DNA of 22,943 nucleotides, taken from the NCBI GenBank assembly GCA_016303225.1, contig JAEDMC010000020.1:1-22943 (forward strand), written 5' to 3'. Numbering within the stretch: position 1 is the stretch's first letter; the number at the start of each line of letters is the position of its first letter. The DNA is from Kiritimatiellia bacterium (lineage in GTDB: Bacteria > Verrucomicrobiota > Kiritimatiellia > RFP12 > UBA1067). Shown piece after piece: positions 21,498-22,943 of this stretch. The position numbers were made by a program, and so were the translations under genes. The notes under the pieces were generated by a model that saw nothing but the letters and a program-made list of their open reading frames with translations, had not been told where the DNA came from and did not search any database.

Positions 21498-22930
21498 CGT
21501 CCGTCTCCCGCAAAGGCGGAAACGATGCGGCGATCCCCCGACGGCACGATCAGGACGAGTGTCGAACCGGGTTCGATCACGGTGTCGCCGCGCGGAACGA
21601 CGCTTCCGCCACCCGCGCCGTGCGCCATCAGCACGAGCGCCCGGCCGGCGAGTTCAAGCTCCTTGAGCGGTTTGCCGGACGCCTTCGCATCACGCGGCAC
21701 CGTACATTCGACGATCTCGTAGGCGCCGCCGCAGACCGTGTGTACGGAAAGGACGTTGACACCCCGCAGATGGCTCATGATGCCGTCGACGACCGTCGCG
21801 TCCATGGAGACGGCCACGTCGACCCCGAGACGGGCGGCCATTCCCGCGGCATCGGCGCTTGCCGTCAGCGCCACCGTCCGCCCGACGCCGTGTGACTTGA
21901 GATACGCCGCCGCAATCAGGTTGCGGTCGAAGTTCTCGGAAACGGCAAGGGCGACGTCGCACCGTCCGAGCCCCTCCTCCGCGACGAGATTGGCGTCCGT
22001 CACGTCCCCGCACAGGACCCGCACGCCACGATACTGTTCCGAGACAGACCGACAGCGGTCGGCAGATTCGTCGACGACCGTGACGTCCAACCTCGACGCG
22101 CCGGAACGGCGCCAACCGAGCAACCGACCGAACGTCGAGCCGCCGACGCGCGCGCGCTGACTCGAGACGACAAGGGATCCGACCTGGCCCGCACCGACGA
22201 CAAGAAGTCCGGTGGCCACGTCGGCGCGCGAATCGCACAGGACCGCGACCGCCTCCATCTCCGATATCTTCGCCAAAACGCCGATGCGGTCCCCGGCCGC
22301 CAGCACCGTCTCGCCCGAGGGCAGGCGCGAGCCGTCGCCCGATTCCACGTAGGCAATCAGAAACGTCCATCCCGGGACCGCGTCCAGCGTCCGGAGCGGA
22401 CGGCCGACGATGGGCGCGTCACCGCCGACGCGCAACGTGACAATGCCGTAATCGTTCCCGAGCTCCTGGATGTCACCCACCGCCCCGTGCGCCAACGTCT
22501 GCGACAGGACACGTGCTGCCTCGACATCCGGATTCACCATCCAGTCAATACCGAACACGGGCCGCCGGCCGTTTGCCGTTGCGGCCAGCTTCGCCGACAC
22601 GGCAACGGCGTCAGCGTAATACTCGTAATTGCGAACGCGCGCGATCTTCAGGACATCATGGCGGATCGCATCCGCCAATGCGCACGTGATCACGTTCACC
22701 TCGTCACTGGACGAAACGGCGACCAGGGCGTCCGCCGACGCGAGGCCCGCCTGCTCCAGGACCGAGAGACTGTTCCCCTCGGCATGGAGAACGGTGCAGT
22801 CAAGCTGTGCGCTGACATCGCGGACGCGCTCAGCGTCGCGATCGATCACCACGACCTGCTGACCTGCCGCAAGCAAAGCCCGCGACAGTCGAACACCCGT
22901 AAATCCAGCACCGACAACAATCGTCTTCAT
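21494..22930 (-). CDS. trkA: TrkA, cytosolic regulatory subunit of the potassium channel
   Basis: A 478-residue protein with two RCK (TrkA-N/TrkA-C) units. The first Rossmann fold begins MKTIVVGAGFTGVRLSRAL, with the ribose-binding acidic residue in VVVIDRD. The second begins LLVVGAGQVGSLVV near residue 240. Each is followed by a TrkA-C lobe, the first with LGNDYGIVTLRV and the last with VVPRGDTVIEPGSTLVLIV. TrkA binds NAD(H)/ATP-type ligands and gates TrkH at the membrane. The second fold has an insertion-like SSQRARVGGSTFGRLLGWRRSG stretch after its glycine motif. ATG 22930 has only a weak ribosome site; TGGGCTGA just upstream may be the end of another gene beyond the window. Confidence 0.94.
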   Translation of the reverse strand: MKTIVVGAGFTGVRLSRALLAAGQQVVVIDRDAERVRDVSAQLDCTVLHAEGNSLSVLEQAGLASADALVAVSSSDEVNVITCALADAIRHDVLKIARVRNYEYYADAVAVSAKLAATANGRRPVFGIDWMVNPDVEAARVLSQTLAHGAVGDIQELGNDYGIVTLRVGGDAPIVGRPLRTLDAVPGWTFLIAYVESGDGSRLPSGETVLAAGDRIGVLAKISEMEAVAVLCDSRADVATGLLVVGAGQVGSLVVSSQRARVGGSTFGRLLGWRRSGASRLDVTVVDESADRCRSVSEQYRGVRVLCGDVTDANLVAEEGLGRCDVALAVSENFDRNLIAAAYLKSHGVGRTVALTASADAAGMAARLGVDVAVSMDATVVDGIMSHLRGVNVLSVHTVCGGAYEIVECTVPRDAKASGKPLKELELAGRALVLMAHGAGGGSVVPRGDTVIEPGSTLVLIVPSGDRRIVSAFAGDGR

Positions 22931-22943
22931 AAATCAGCCCATT

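Overview
The window is a compact, GC-rich bacterial chromosome segment with no phage, transposase or CRISPR signal. Every recognisable gene is house-keeping or regulatory. An ECF-type sigma factor coupled to a Hanks-type Ser/Thr kinase, a fused trpG-trpD gene, and palindromes embedded in reading frames would fit a PVC-group bacterium (Lentisphaerota/Kiritimatiellota/Verrucomicrobiota). That placement is an inference from style, not from a marker gene.

Layout. (1) 1-1103, minus strand: a translationally coupled ECF sigma factor and Ser/Thr kinase; the kinase runs off the left edge. (2) 1104-2279: about 1.2 kb with no convincing gene. It holds two precisely phased repeat arrays, one of five 12-bp palindromes every 22 bp and one of mirror-symmetric TTCAC/GTGAA half-sites every 11 bp, with a third imperfect palindrome between them. 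(3) 2280-6684, minus strand: a NifA-like sigma-54 activator followed without gaps by hisH, hisF and guaA. (4) 6685-6905: a divergent control region with two sigma-54 (-24/-12) promoters pointing in opposite directions. (5) 6906-8865, plus strand: a shortened GltB-type GXGXG-domain protein and NADP-type glutamate dehydrogenase, closed by a strong terminator. (6) 9015-11450, plus strand: a sigma-70 promoter, a 55-nt near-perfect hairpin at the predicted mRNA 5' end, and the nfnA/nfnB (GltA-like) flavoprotein pair. (7) 11542-18043, minus strand: a complete trp operon in the order trpF-E-GD-C-B-A. It is preceded by a promoter, a leader peptide with tandem Trp codons and an intrinsic terminator, which is a classical attenuator layout. 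(8) 18044-19834, minus strand: a Na/Pi cotransporter with a PhoU-like tail, preceded by a 28-residue membrane miniprotein. (9) 20052-22930, minus strand: trkA-trkH potassium uptake.

How the genes work together. Regions 3-5 read as one nitrogen-control locus. A GAF-AAA+-HTH activator probably drives its own transcript, which also carries the glutamine amidotransferases HisH and GuaA. It probably also drives the divergent GXGXG/GDH transcript. The neighbouring NfnAB-type enzyme and the trp operon, whose TrpG and TrpE use glutamine and chorismate, extend the amino-nitrogen theme. Most neighbouring genes on the minus strand overlap by 4 or 7 nt (ATGA, GTGA, ATGCTGA, ATGTTGA), so translational coupling is the local rule.

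The most notable observations are the back-to-back sigma-54 promoters with the orphan GXGXG protein, the trp attenuator outside its best-known hosts, the 22-bp and 11-bp phased arrays in the large intergenic region, and in-frame palindromic elements inside the kinase and the TrpG-TrpD linker.
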